From NCBI GenBank assembly GCA_021769555.1, contig JAETSR010000010.1, positions 17,119 to 81,118 on the forward strand: a stretch of DNA of 64,000 bases, written 5' to 3'. The notes below the pieces were generated by a model. The model was given only the letters and a program-made list of their open reading frames with translations, had not been told where the DNA came from and ran no database searches. The DNA is from Clostridiaceae bacterium (lineage in GTDB: Bacteria > Bacillota > Clostridia > Oscillospirales > Acutalibacteraceae). A program made the position numbers and the translations under genes. Each line of letters opens with the position of its first letter. The first letter of the stretch is position 1. Shown here piece after piece: positions 26,957 to 34,900 of this stretch.

Positions 26957-27475
26957 CTATGTACCGGCGATAAAAATATCGTCGTCGTCCCTCCGGCTTC
27001 TTATTCTGCCGGCCAGGATGTTAAGCATTGCCCCGCACGCCGCGAAGCATATCATGTATATTTTACCAATATTGGTGGTAAAAATCAACATGTATTGCCC
27101 CATATACGGAAAATGTTTTTCAACGCGGCCGATAAGCCCCTGATAAGGCACCGGATTGACGTCCTCCTTTTCGTTGGCGTCCCCCTTGGTGATAATCTCG
27201 CCCTCAAGCTTCTTATTCTGCACGACCCGGTGGGTCACCACCGAGTCGCCGCTCTGGAAAGCGATAATCTCTCCCTCTGCAACATCCTCCGGCTGGGCCG
27301 GCCCCACGACAATAAGGCTTCCCACAGGTATCTCAGGCTCCATGCTGCCGCTGACCACATTGTACATCTCATATCCGAACAGCTTCGGCACTGTCAATAT
27401 AAGGCTCATGCCAATAACTGCCAGCAGGATAAGCACGCCAAAGATATTGCATAACGCCGCAGCCAGCCTTCTCAT
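26957..27475 (-). CDS. sipW: SipW-type (ER-type) signal peptidase I
   Basis: 172 residues with N- and C-terminal membrane helices. VVSGSMEPEIPVGSLIVV contains the nucleophile Ser, and VVTHRVVQ has His in place of the usual Lys, the mark of the S26B/SipW branch. GDANEKEDVNPV is a further family motif. SipW in Bacillus processes TasA and TapA; here two TasA-like genes lie 1.8-3 kb upstream in the same operon, which supports that pairing. ATG overlaps the stop of the upstream gene (ATGA). Confidence 0.93.
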   Translation of the reverse strand: MRRLAAALCNIFGVLILLAVIGMSLILTVPKLFGYEMYNVVSGSMEPEIPVGSLIVVGPAQPEDVAEGEIIAFQSGDSVVTHRVVQNKKLEGEIITKGDANEKEDVNPVPYQGLIGRVEKHFPYMGQYMLIFTTNIGKIYMICFAACGAMLNILAGRIRSRRDDDDIFIAGT

Positions 27476-28482
27476 CTGTCTTCCTTCCTTGTTCTACGGA
27501 AAATAAGAAACCAAAGCGCTGCGGAGAATGCACCCAGCATAACCACCCCTCCGGCTATCTTTGCCGCGAGAGGGATATTGTTCCAGAATATCTCCCCCTC
27601 AGATGATAGAACAGTCTCCTTATCATCACCAGTTATGCCCAGGTCATCAAAGTCCGCGAGAGGCACATCGCCATCGTCAAGGTTCCACTCCTCCCTCGGC
27701 CGCCGGCTTGGAGGCTCCGTGGCAGCAGGCGCAGGGCTGGCTCCCGGAACATTATTGTCAGATATATTCTCGTTCGGCGGCGGAGAAGCAGCGGTACTGC
27801 TCTCCCCAGCCCCATCGGACACCGGCGGCGTAGTACCGGACGGCCCGGCCTCTGAAACTATAGTTGTGGTGGTATTTGTGTAAACAGTGTTCTCCGGCAG
27901 GGGAGTGTAAATAAACGTAAACATATTCTCCTCCGGATTTGCGGAGAGAGTCTTTGTCAGGTTATATGCCTGAGGCTGATAGCCCTCGATATACTGGTAG
28001 GCAATGACCGGCCTGTCGCCGACATTGCCATAGTACGTCTCGCTTGGAGCCAGCTCCCGCCCGGAGGCGTTGTGATATCTTATCGTATACTGTACCGGCT
28101 CAGTCAGCACGCCGTAGGCCACCACAAAATCCTGGTCCTTAGTGACAGTAAAGGAGGCCGTGCGCTTGCTGCTGCCGGTTTCCGATATCTCCTCAGTACC
28201 CTTCCCGCTCTGTCTTATGCCCTTAATATAATACTTGCTTCCGTCTTTCAGCGAAACCATATTATTATGGAAATCGATACGGTCATTATAGGAAAGCCCT
28301 TCCAGGACCAGTGCGTCCCCCTGGCCTATTATCTTTCCTGTGCCGCCGACTATGGTCCCCTGCTGCCCGGCATATATCCTCACAGTATAGGTATACGCCC
28401 TCGCCGCCTGAGGTACCGCTGCCACTAAAGCCACACTAACCGCAAGCACAGCACCCAGCATACGTTTAAGCAGTTTCACCAC
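27472..28482 (-). CDS. Surface protein with MucBP-like repeat and C-terminal membrane anchor
   Basis: 336 residues. A signal peptide (about 1-29, ending AARA) is followed by a beta-rich region, a MucBP-like segment at about 125-205 (YTIRYHNASGRELAPSETYYG, then FTFIYTP), a Ser/Pro-rich linker and a C-terminal membrane helix with an Arg-rich tail. No LPxTG is present; DDGDVPLADFDD precedes the helix, as in some clostridial surface proteins. Start is GTG 28482 (a second GTG follows at once) with AAGGGG upstream; it overlaps the preceding gene by 7 bases. Probably adhesive. Confidence 0.75.
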   Translation of the reverse strand: MVKLLKRMLGAVLAVSVALVAAVPQAARAYTYTVRIYAGQQGTIVGGTGKIIGQGDALVLEGLSYNDRIDFHNNMVSLKDGSKYYIKGIRQSGKGTEEISETGSSKRTASFTVTKDQDFVVAYGVLTEPVQYTIRYHNASGRELAPSETYYGNVGDRPVIAYQYIEGYQPQAYNLTKTLSANPEENMFTFIYTPLPENTVYTNTTTTIVSEAGPSGTTPPVSDGAGESSTAASPPPNENISDNNVPGASPAPAATEPPSRRPREEWNLDDGDVPLADFDDLGITGDDKETVLSSEGEIFWNNIPLAAKIAGGVVMLGAFSAALWFLIFRRTRKEDR

Positions 28483-29219
28483 TTATCACCCCTTCTTCTC
28501 CTGTCTTTCCGAAAGCTGTATATGCCCAGAACAAGCAGAATAAGCCCGCTTAAAGCCATTGCCGCATAGAGCGGCAGAAGCTCCGTCTCATCCCCGGTGC
28601 GCACAACCTGGGTGCGGTTGCCGGTCTGATTATTGTTTGCCCCAAGCTCCACTGCAAAATTCATCTGCAAATCGGCCAGAGTATTTTGATAGTCATTTAT
28701 GTGTGACTCTCCGTCAAAGGCCACCTCAAGAGTAACCGCCCCGGACTGATTTGTGGCCAGAGTATCGAGATAGAAGAAATCCTTCAGCGCTCCTGTGGCC
28801 CCATGAAGTCCTTCGCCAATCGTTCCGCTGTTGTCGCCGCCCACGGTCTCGCTGTCGAAGAGTATTTTATCCCTGCCGTTCTTATCTTTATATGTGAGCT
28901 TATAGGTATACGCGCCTCCCTCAGCTACAGAGCTGCTGTCCTCCAGTGAAGTTATTACATTGTTACGCATATACCAATCTGTAGATTTTACATTGGAGTT
29001 TACGAGCTTTATCGTGACAACAGCCTTGTCGCCCGGCTGAAGCCCGCGAAACACGTCGGTTATCTCCCCGGAGTCAAAGTTTTCTTCCAGCTTATCGGTA
29101 AAAGTCACCTGCCAGCTGGAGTCGCCGTAATAGGTGTCGGCAAGAGCAGCAGGCCCGCCAAAAATCAGGACAGCCCCCGCCAGAAAATATAGGCATAGCT
29201 TCTTCAACTTTCCTATCAT
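28476..29219 (-). CDS. Secreted surface protein with VRTGD-type C-terminal anchor signal
   Basis: 247 residues: signal peptide ending ALA at about 27, a beta-rich extracellular domain (VVTIKLVNSNVKSTDWYMRNNV, reminiscent of TasA/camelysin-type folds), then VVRTGDETELLPL, a membrane helix and a basic tail RKDRRRRGDKW. The TGD motif ahead of a helix and basic tail resembles non-LPxTG sorting signals. It may be a substrate of the class B sortase encoded two genes downstream. Family not recognised beyond this. Confidence 0.7.
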   Translation of the reverse strand: MIGKLKKLCLYFLAGAVLIFGGPAALADTYYGDSSWQVTFTDKLEENFDSGEITDVFRGLQPGDKAVVTIKLVNSNVKSTDWYMRNNVITSLEDSSSVAEGGAYTYKLTYKDKNGRDKILFDSETVGGDNSGTIGEGLHGATGALKDFFYLDTLATNQSGAVTLEVAFDGESHINDYQNTLADLQMNFAVELGANNNQTGNRTQVVRTGDETELLPLYAAMALSGLILLVLGIYSFRKDRRRRGDKW

Positions 29220-29232
29220 TCACCCGCCTCCT

Positions 29233-30030
29233 TTATCCAAGGCTCAGCTTTTTGTCAGAGGATATCTGTACCTCGCGGCCCCATGTGCTCCAAATAGCGT
29301 CCTTCGCGTTATGCGTCTGCACGGCATTTACCTCGACCTCAAGACGGAACTCAACGCCATTATAGTCGTAGGTTGTGGTTATCACCATGTATCCGTCGCT
29401 GTTCTTTGTGGTAGTCTGAGTCACATGGTCCGCGGCCAGCCCATCCACCTTTAGCGTATCGCTAAACAGCGGAGTCGTCTCACCGGACGGAAGAATGCTG
29501 TCATAATACAGCACTATGCGCTCCGGTGTAGTTGACTCATCATCCAGAAGCCAGCGGCCGGTGTTCACAAGATTCAGGTCAATAAGGTCCGGTGAAAGGT
29601 CACGGAGCTTTTCCTCCCGGCCGTCTTCGCCGACCCTCACCCAGTAACGGTATATGTTCACACGCACATACTGGTCAATATTGCCGCTGTTATGCACTGC
29701 CAGCTCTTCATTATAGACCTTCCCCATCAGGAAATTCTCATTTTCATCCAGCAGATTCTGGAAAAGCCTCTGGTCCACCGGCACCGAGTTCACGTCCCAG
29801 CTGCCGTCGGCCGTCTTTTTGTCATAATCCCGCCACGCAATAAACGAGCCGTTTTCCACAAGGCTTACGCCGATATTCAGCGTCTGAACGCGGGATGTAT
29901 AGGTTTTTGAAAAGAAGGTCAGGGCTGCCCTGGCGCTGCCTATGCTGCTGCTGACAAGCAGTATCGCCGCCACCGCAAAGAGAGCCAGGTTGCCCAAGGT
30001 CATCCCCTTGATTCTGCGCTTTTTATCCAT
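29233..30030 (-). CDS. TasA/camelysin-like protein with SipW-type signal peptide
   Basis: 265 residues. The long signal peptide MTLGNLALFAVAAILLVSSS is followed by SARAALTFFSKTYTSRV, the alanine-rich cut site and aromatic start seen in SipW substrates. The mature part is beta-rich with ELAVHNSGNIDQYVRVNIYRYW, a pattern common in TasA-like proteins. ATG 30030 overlaps the stop of the upstream gene by one base (TGATG); GTG 30033 is an alternative. Likely forms extracellular fibres or a pilus accessory after SipW processing. Confidence 0.72.
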   Translation of the reverse strand: MDKKRRIKGMTLGNLALFAVAAILLVSSSIGSARAALTFFSKTYTSRVQTLNIGVSLVENGSFIAWRDYDKKTADGSWDVNSVPVDQRLFQNLLDENENFLMGKVYNEELAVHNSGNIDQYVRVNIYRYWVRVGEDGREEKLRDLSPDLIDLNLVNTGRWLLDDESTTPERIVLYYDSILPSGETTPLFSDTLKVDGLAADHVTQTTTKNSDGYMVITTTYDYNGVEFRLEVEVNAVQTHNAKDAIWSTWGREVQISSDKKLSLG

Positions 30031-30533
30031 CACTCAGCGCTCCTTTCCCGGGCCTTCAGTTTCCTGTCCCAATCGGCATACGGATTGCCGGCCTCGTCAT
30101 ATCGTACCGGTGTGCTCTCATAGACTACAACGACATTAAATTCCTGCCCCTCAACTGGATTTTCAGGGGGATTCTCAATCTTTACCAGCAGTTCAGGAGT
30201 CTCCTGCCCCGGCTTTAGAATGTCATTATAGTAATAAAAGCCATCATTTCCTGCCGTCCAATTACCGCCTGTAGTATAAGTCAGCTTATATTCGCTCCCT
30301 GCAAAAGCTCTTGCGCGTATATACAGTGCCTCCTCGCCAGTATTGGAAATAACCACGCGCTTTGTCCAGTCTGATACGTCTTCCTTTATCTCTGTATCAG
30401 TCTCCCTCGGCTGCAGACGGACGCCTCCTTTAGCCTCGGTATATGTGGAGAAATAGCCCCAGGCTAAAGGAAGGTTTGCAGCTAAAATCAGTATAATTGC
30501 TATAGCGGCAAAAACCAGCGGCCTCTTTTTCAA
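30030..30533 (-). CDS. Small TasA-like protein with SipW-type signal peptide
   Basis: 167 residues. A hydrophobic signal of about 26 residues ends PLAWGYFSTYTEAKGGV, close to the 'A-YF(S/T)' start of SipW substrates. The mature domain contains KRVVISNTGEEALYIRARAFAG, again the vocabulary of TasA/camelysin folds, and a charged C terminus. It lies 15 bases after the anchorless pilin gene and overlaps the next TasA-like gene by one base. The pair may co-assemble, as TasA and TapA do. Confidence 0.72.
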   Translation of the reverse strand: MKKRPLVFAAIAIILILAANLPLAWGYFSTYTEAKGGVRLQPRETDTEIKEDVSDWTKRVVISNTGEEALYIRARAFAGSEYKLTYTTGGNWTAGNDGFYYYNDILKPGQETPELLVKIENPPENPVEGQEFNVVVVYESTPVRYDEAGNPYADWDRKLKARERSAE

Positions 30534-30548
30534 AACTCCCTCGCCTCC

Positions 30549-31586
30549 TTACTCCTCTGTGCTGTCAACCTGCTGTGTAACATGCCATTCGTCGTCTGTG
30601 AAGCTAAACTTATTCGTTATAGTCCCGCCGCCGTTAGGCGGGCTCTCATTGTCATAATCATTCACAAATTCAACCCGGGCTGTTTTATCGGCTTCAATCA
30701 CCGCCGTACCGGAAGCGCTGCCCACTACCACATATTTGGCTCCTGAGTAAACTTCCGTAACTGTCACCTCTGCTCCAACCGGCAGCTCAACCAAGAGCAC
30801 CTGCTTTCCGGAAGATGAAAAGGTTATAGTGCGCACATCGCTGTGGTGCCTGCCGTTTTCCTCCCAGTCAATCTGAAACACGAAGGTCGCCGGCCCATAG
30901 GCTGTGTCAAAGGTTTTCAGAGTCTTAACAATCTCCAGATTCCCCTTTAGCTCGCTGAGCTCCGGCTTCAGGCTGACCACCAAATCATATATCCAGTCTC
31001 CCGGATTAGCTGTATTTATTATATCGTTCTCCGGAAGCTTGCTGGGCAGTGACACCAGCTCCGGGGCAAAATTATAGAGGTTCTTCTCAGTTCGTACCTG
31101 GGTAACTATTCTGCTGTTTCCTTTATCATCGGTCACGGTCTTAACATAATCCGTGTCGCCCCTCTTATGGGCAGCCAGGAGATAGAGTCCGGATTTCATC
31201 TTGACCTCAGAGCCCATGGCAACGTCTTTCATTGTGGCTCCACGGACGCTGGGGGTCAAAACTGTCCCGGCAGCCAGCTGGGCTACCTCAGCCCACTTGT
31301 CATTGGTTATGTCCCGGGGAATATTGAGCAGCTTAAAGGGCTCAACCGTTTCAAAGGAATAGCTGTTCTGTTCGGCCTTGATATCAGCTACCCGGTACAG
31401 GTCCACAACAAGGTCTACTGTGGACAAATCCTCGGCAATCTCCTTATTGTCACTCGGATTCACTTTCAGGCTGCACTCCCGTGTCAGGTCCAAAGGCTCA
31501 TTGGCTGCAGCCGCCCATATCTGGGCCGCAAGCAGCACCGAAAGCGTGACAGCCAGCAGCACTGCCGGCAAACGCCTGCTCTTCAT
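30549..31586 (-). CDS. Pilin-like secreted protein without cell-wall sorting signal
   Basis: 345 residues. Signal peptide about 1-26; a mid domain (VDLYRVADIK, GLYLLAAHKRGDTDYV) resembles the first domain of Gram-positive minor pilins, and the second domain has VEIPVGAEVTVTEVYSG-type and VEFVNDYDNE segments (residues near 270-315; the exact text is VELPVGAEVTVTEVYSG) like Cna-B/FctB-type domains with an E-box Glu. The C terminus ends SFTDDEWHVTQQVDSTEE with no LPxTG, no helix and no basic tail. It starts 22 bases after the class C sortase gene with AAAGGAGG upstream. It may be carried as a free or non-terminal pilin. Confidence 0.72.
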   Translation of the reverse strand: MKSRRLPAVLLAVTLSVLLAAQIWAAAANEPLDLTRECSLKVNPSDNKEIAEDLSTVDLVVDLYRVADIKAEQNSYSFETVEPFKLLNIPRDITNDKWAEVAQLAAGTVLTPSVRGATMKDVAMGSEVKMKSGLYLLAAHKRGDTDYVKTVTDDKGNSRIVTQVRTEKNLYNFAPELVSLPSKLPENDIINTANPGDWIYDLVVSLKPELSELKGNLEIVKTLKTFDTAYGPATFVFQIDWEENGRHHSDVRTITFSSSGKQVLLVELPVGAEVTVTEVYSGAKYVVVGSASGTAVIEADKTARVEFVNDYDNESPPNGGGTITNKFSFTDDEWHVTQQVDSTEE

Positions 31587-31607
31587 GGCAATTCCTCCTT
31601 TAAAAAG

Positions 31608-32477
31608 CTACTTCTTCTTGAATATGTCATGCAGGTCTTCCGGGGTAATCCTGGGCTTGCGGCGGCGGAAGTACACCAGAGCCACAACCAGCAGCAGGAA
31701 CAGTATCGGTATGCCCACGGCGGGTATCACAACATAGTTCGGCACCCTCACCGCCTCTGACGCGGCAACCAGAGTCCCGCCCACGTCCTCAATGCGCCGC
31801 CCACGAAGCAGCAGCCGGTGGCTGTTCACTCCGTACGGCGTGCAGGTCTGGAGCGTGCACAGGTCCTCCCCCTGATAGAGGTTCATCTGAGAGATATCCT
31901 CCGGTACCACAGTCACTATCTGCTCTATCTGATAGGTATAAACCTCGTTTAGCACGGAAATAGTAAACACATCGCCCACTTTCAGCTGGTCCAGGTCCGT
32001 GAAAAGCCGCGCGGACGGCAGGCCCCTATGTCCCGAGACCGCGGCATGGGTGCCCGGCCCTCCCACCGGCAGCGACGTGCCCGACAGGTGTCCGCTCGCT
32101 ATCTGCAATACCGCCTCGTCGGTGCCGTGATAAATCGGCAGGTTCACCCCTATCAGCGGGATGTTGATATACCCCATGATTCCCGTGCCGCTCACATCCA
32201 GAAGGCTGTTATACTCAGCCTCCTCCTCCTCCGAGAGCACCCAGCGGTTCGGCTTTGTCCACATCCGCTCGTTATACTCCCTGGCAGCTGTGAGAATTTC
32301 GTCAATCTCCTCCTGCGACATAGCGTCCACGGTCTCCACATAGGCCGCTATCGCCCTTGACTGGTGCATGGAGTTCCACCAGTCTGAGAAGGAAGGGTAC
32401 AGCAATAAGCAGAGCCCTGCCAGCACAATGACAATTAAAAGTATATTCGTCCAATTCTTTTTCAGCCATTTCGCCAT
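31608..32477 (-). CDS. srtC: Class C (pilus-assembly) sortase
   Basis: 289 residues with N-terminal and C-terminal membrane helices, the class C layout. Sortase motifs: IPLIGVNLPIYHGTDEAVL, the His region HAAVSGHRGLPSARLFTDLDQL, and LQTCTPYGVNSHRLLLRGRR with the catalytic Cys and Arg. It polymerises pilins by isopeptide bonds. A strong hairpin separates it from the major pilin gene upstream; its stop is followed closely by the anchorless pilin gene. No DPF/W lid motif is obvious. Confidence 0.95.
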   Translation of the reverse strand: MAKWLKKNWTNILLIVIVLAGLCLLLYPSFSDWWNSMHQSRAIAAYVETVDAMSQEEIDEILTAAREYNERMWTKPNRWVLSEEEEAEYNSLLDVSGTGIMGYINIPLIGVNLPIYHGTDEAVLQIASGHLSGTSLPVGGPGTHAAVSGHRGLPSARLFTDLDQLKVGDVFTISVLNEVYTYQIEQIVTVVPEDISQMNLYQGEDLCTLQTCTPYGVNSHRLLLRGRRIEDVGGTLVAASEAVRVPNYVVIPAVGIPILFLLLVVALVYFRRRKPRITPEDLHDIFKKK

Positions 32478-32502
32478 AAAACAAGGCTCTCCTTACTAAT
32501 GT

Positions 32503-32543
32503 CCCCCCGAAGGGGATACCCGCCGCCGTTTAGCAGCGGGTAT
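32503..32543 (-). other. Intergenic hairpins between major pilin and sortase genes
   Basis: In the mRNA, ATACCCGC pairs with GCGGGTAT (32516-32523 with 32536-32543), followed by a CCCCTTCGGGG tetraloop-type hairpin. There is no T-run, so this looks more like an mRNA stabiliser or processing barrier than a terminator. It could give much pilin and little sortase from one operon. Confidence 0.6.
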
Positions 32544-32590
32544 AAATTCAGAACTACGAACTTAGAACTAACTTAAAACTTTCAGCTAAA

Positions 32591-34258
32591 TTATCCGTGC
32601 ATGCGCTTCTTGGTGAACAGCAGCACGCCTGCTCCGACTACCAGGACTCCGCCTACGATGTAGAGGATGGTGGTGCCCATGCCGCCGGTGCTGGGGAGGT
32701 TGGTGCCCTTGTTGTTGACAACATCGAATATTGGCTGTCCTTCTGTCTCAGTAGGGGTAATATCTTTATCGCCTTGTTTTGCAGTCTGAGTTGCAGTCAA
32801 GGTCTTGCCGTCTTCAGATTCAGTTGCCGAAATAGTAATAACCATATTGCTCATAGTATTATAGCCAGCAGGAGTTGTAGTCTCAACTAAAACATACTTA
32901 CCTTCCTCAAGACCTTCAAAGCCAAAATCGCCACTTTCGGTAGTAACTATTTCAGTACCTTCACCGCCTTCAGGCGTTTCAGCTTTCACATACCTATTAC
33001 CAACTTGATTGAAAGTCAAAGGTTCTCCAAGATTATCATCAGCCGTCTCACTGTACTTATAAAGTTTAAATCCAGCACCTGCAAGAGGAGTTTTGTTATC
33101 CGCACCATCAACCTTCACACCGTTGATTTTGAACGTATAAACATAAACTTCCTTGTCACCGGTATTACCTGTTGCGTCGGTGTAGGGGTCGCGGCGGAAC
33201 TCTAAAGATGCTTTGTTCCAATTTGGCTTGCCGTCAGCACCAATTGCAGGATAGATAACTGCATTTTCATTAAGCTTTGCAGTATAAATGAGTTCAACTA
33301 CAATGTTGCCATTTTCATCAACCGGCCACGGAGCATCTTCTGTGCTCTCACTTCCGATTACCTGAAACAAATCAAATGACACCTCAAAATTCTGCCCAGT
33401 TACTTCCGGTAATTCATAACCTGATATTGCATCAGCAATAGGAATATCATCCTCGTCGCCAATACCTTTTACAACAAAGCTATCAAACTTAACAAAAGTA
33501 AGGCCCTCAGACATAGTATCAGTAAACTTCATTGTGTAGTCCTGAGGATTGCCAGTAGCATACTGAGGCAGATTGGCCGCAGGAACTTTTGCTTCAAGCT
33601 TAAACTGGAATTCATCATCGATATCATAATCGGCAACTAAACCCCAGCCTCCTTCTTTATCAGCATTTGCAACACTCTTTTCGAGTGTAGTATCTGTGGT
33701 TTTAGGTTCAAGAGTAGTATCACCCAAAATCTGCACCATATATGCTGAAAGAACAGCTTCTGAACCATCAACACCTTTATCTACAATAAGATAATATCCA
33801 GATTCCTGATTTGGTAAACTATAATTGTTACCAGTCTCACTCGCAGCTAAAGTACCAACTCTTGAACCCAAAGCGCCTTTTGTTCCAGCAATCACTTCTT
33901 GAGCAAAAGCTTCTGCATCAGTAATCTCGTTCAAAAAAGCTGTGGGAACATCATCTCCGGTGGTATAGTTCTTCGCATTATCACCTTCACCCAAAGTGAA
34001 GCTATAGCTAGAACCAACTTTGACATTGGAGAGGTTTAACACATTTTTCCCATCAACAGTCTCCGAAGCCACTTTTCCTGTAAAAATCTGATACACATCA
34101 TAAGTGTGTCCCGCCGCCTTCGTTGCATCAATAGAAATAGTGACTTTTTCTGCTCCTTGAGTAAAACCATTAACTTCATTTGCCATCGCCGGAATAGCAA
34201 ACGCCGCGCAAATGGCTAAGGCCAATACCAGAGCCAAAAGCTTTTTGATGTTTTTCAT
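32591..34258 (-). CDS. LPxTG-anchored major pilin (SpaH/EbpB type)
   Basis: 555 residues. A signal peptide (about 1-26, ending PAMA) is followed by three beta domains. YYLIVDKGVDGS and then LEPKTTDTTLEKSVAN match the pilin-motif region in which the Lys receives the sortase bond. The C-terminal Cna-B domain has the E-box YVLVETTTPAGYN. The sorting signal LPSTGG at 521 is followed by a membrane helix and KKRMHG. The ATG at 34258 has AAAGGA about ten bases upstream. The coding sequence is visibly AT-richer than its neighbours. It is the shaft subunit polymerised by the adjacent class C sortase. Confidence 0.95.
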   Translation of the reverse strand: MKNIKKLLALVLALAICAAFAIPAMANEVNGFTQGAEKVTISIDATKAAGHTYDVYQIFTGKVASETVDGKNVLNLSNVKVGSSYSFTLGEGDNAKNYTTGDDVPTAFLNEITDAEAFAQEVIAGTKGALGSRVGTLAASETGNNYSLPNQESGYYLIVDKGVDGSEAVLSAYMVQILGDTTLEPKTTDTTLEKSVANADKEGGWGLVADYDIDDEFQFKLEAKVPAANLPQYATGNPQDYTMKFTDTMSEGLTFVKFDSFVVKGIGDEDDIPIADAISGYELPEVTGQNFEVSFDLFQVIGSESTEDAPWPVDENGNIVVELIYTAKLNENAVIYPAIGADGKPNWNKASLEFRRDPYTDATGNTGDKEVYVYTFKINGVKVDGADNKTPLAGAGFKLYKYSETADDNLGEPLTFNQVGNRYVKAETPEGGEGTEIVTTESGDFGFEGLEEGKYVLVETTTPAGYNTMSNMVITISATESEDGKTLTATQTAKQGDKDITPTETEGQPIFDVVNNKGTNLPSTGGMGTTILYIVGGVLVVGAGVLLFTKKRMHG

Positions 34259-34308
34259 TCTCTCATATCCTTTCAAAATATAATTTTATATCCGACCCAA
34301 CCCCCGGC

Positions 34309-34890
34309 TCACTTCACGCCGCCGATAGCCGTAACCGGCCACACGCGGAACAGGAGCTTGCCGACGATAAGGTCTTGTGTAACCGCGCCGAGGGCCGTGT
34401 TTCGGCTGTCCACGGACTGGGCGCGGTTGTCACCCAGTACAAAAAATTCATCCTTTGGAACACTGTAGGGAAGCGTCACGGTGCAGTCGCCGCGGGTCTT
34501 TTCGGCAACGTAGGGCTCGGAAATGGGCTGGCCGTTTACGGTCACGCTGCCGTCCTCGCCGATGTCGACCTCGTCCCCCCCTTTGGCGATAATGCGCTTT
34601 ACAAGGAGCGTATTGTTGTAGTAAAAGGCAATGATGTCGCCCCGCTCGTATTCCTGGGCCTTGCCCGTCACTATAAAGTCGCCGTTTCTGAGGGTCGTCG
34701 TCATGGCGTCTCCCTTTATTTCCAGCACCGGGAACATGAGGACCGCCACTATGACCGCCGCGGCTGTCACCACCAGAAGCACAAATATCGTGCTCCTGAG
34801 CACCCGGTTGTACTCTTTCTTGCTGTTTTCCTTGTTAAGCTCAGCCTCAATCTGCTCAACGGTTGGTAACTCGATTTCCTTTCCTTTCAT
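34309..34890 (-). CDS. lepB: Signal peptidase I (LepB type) of the pilus cluster
   Basis: 193 residues: a charged cytoplasmic N terminus, one membrane helix (about 33-53), then KGDAMTTTLRNGDFIV, where the nucleophile Ser expected in the S-M motif appears as Ala-Met (Asp-Ala-Met), LLVKRIIAKGGDEVDI with the general-base Lys, and VLGDNRAQSVDSR. The replacement of the catalytic Ser by Ala makes it possibly inactive or re-purposed as a pilin-assembly helper, like SipA of streptococcal pili, which also lacks the dyad. It lies between the coiled-coil gene and the major pilin gene. Confidence 0.9.
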   Translation of the reverse strand: MKGKEIELPTVEQIEAELNKENSKKEYNRVLRSTIFVLLVVTAAAVIVAVLMFPVLEIKGDAMTTTLRNGDFIVTGKAQEYERGDIIAFYYNNTLLVKRIIAKGGDEVDIGEDGSVTVNGQPISEPYVAEKTRGDCTVTLPYSVPKDEFFVLGDNRAQSVDSRNTALGAVTQDLIVGKLLFRVWPVTAIGGVK

Positions 34891-34900
34891 CAAAGCCTCG

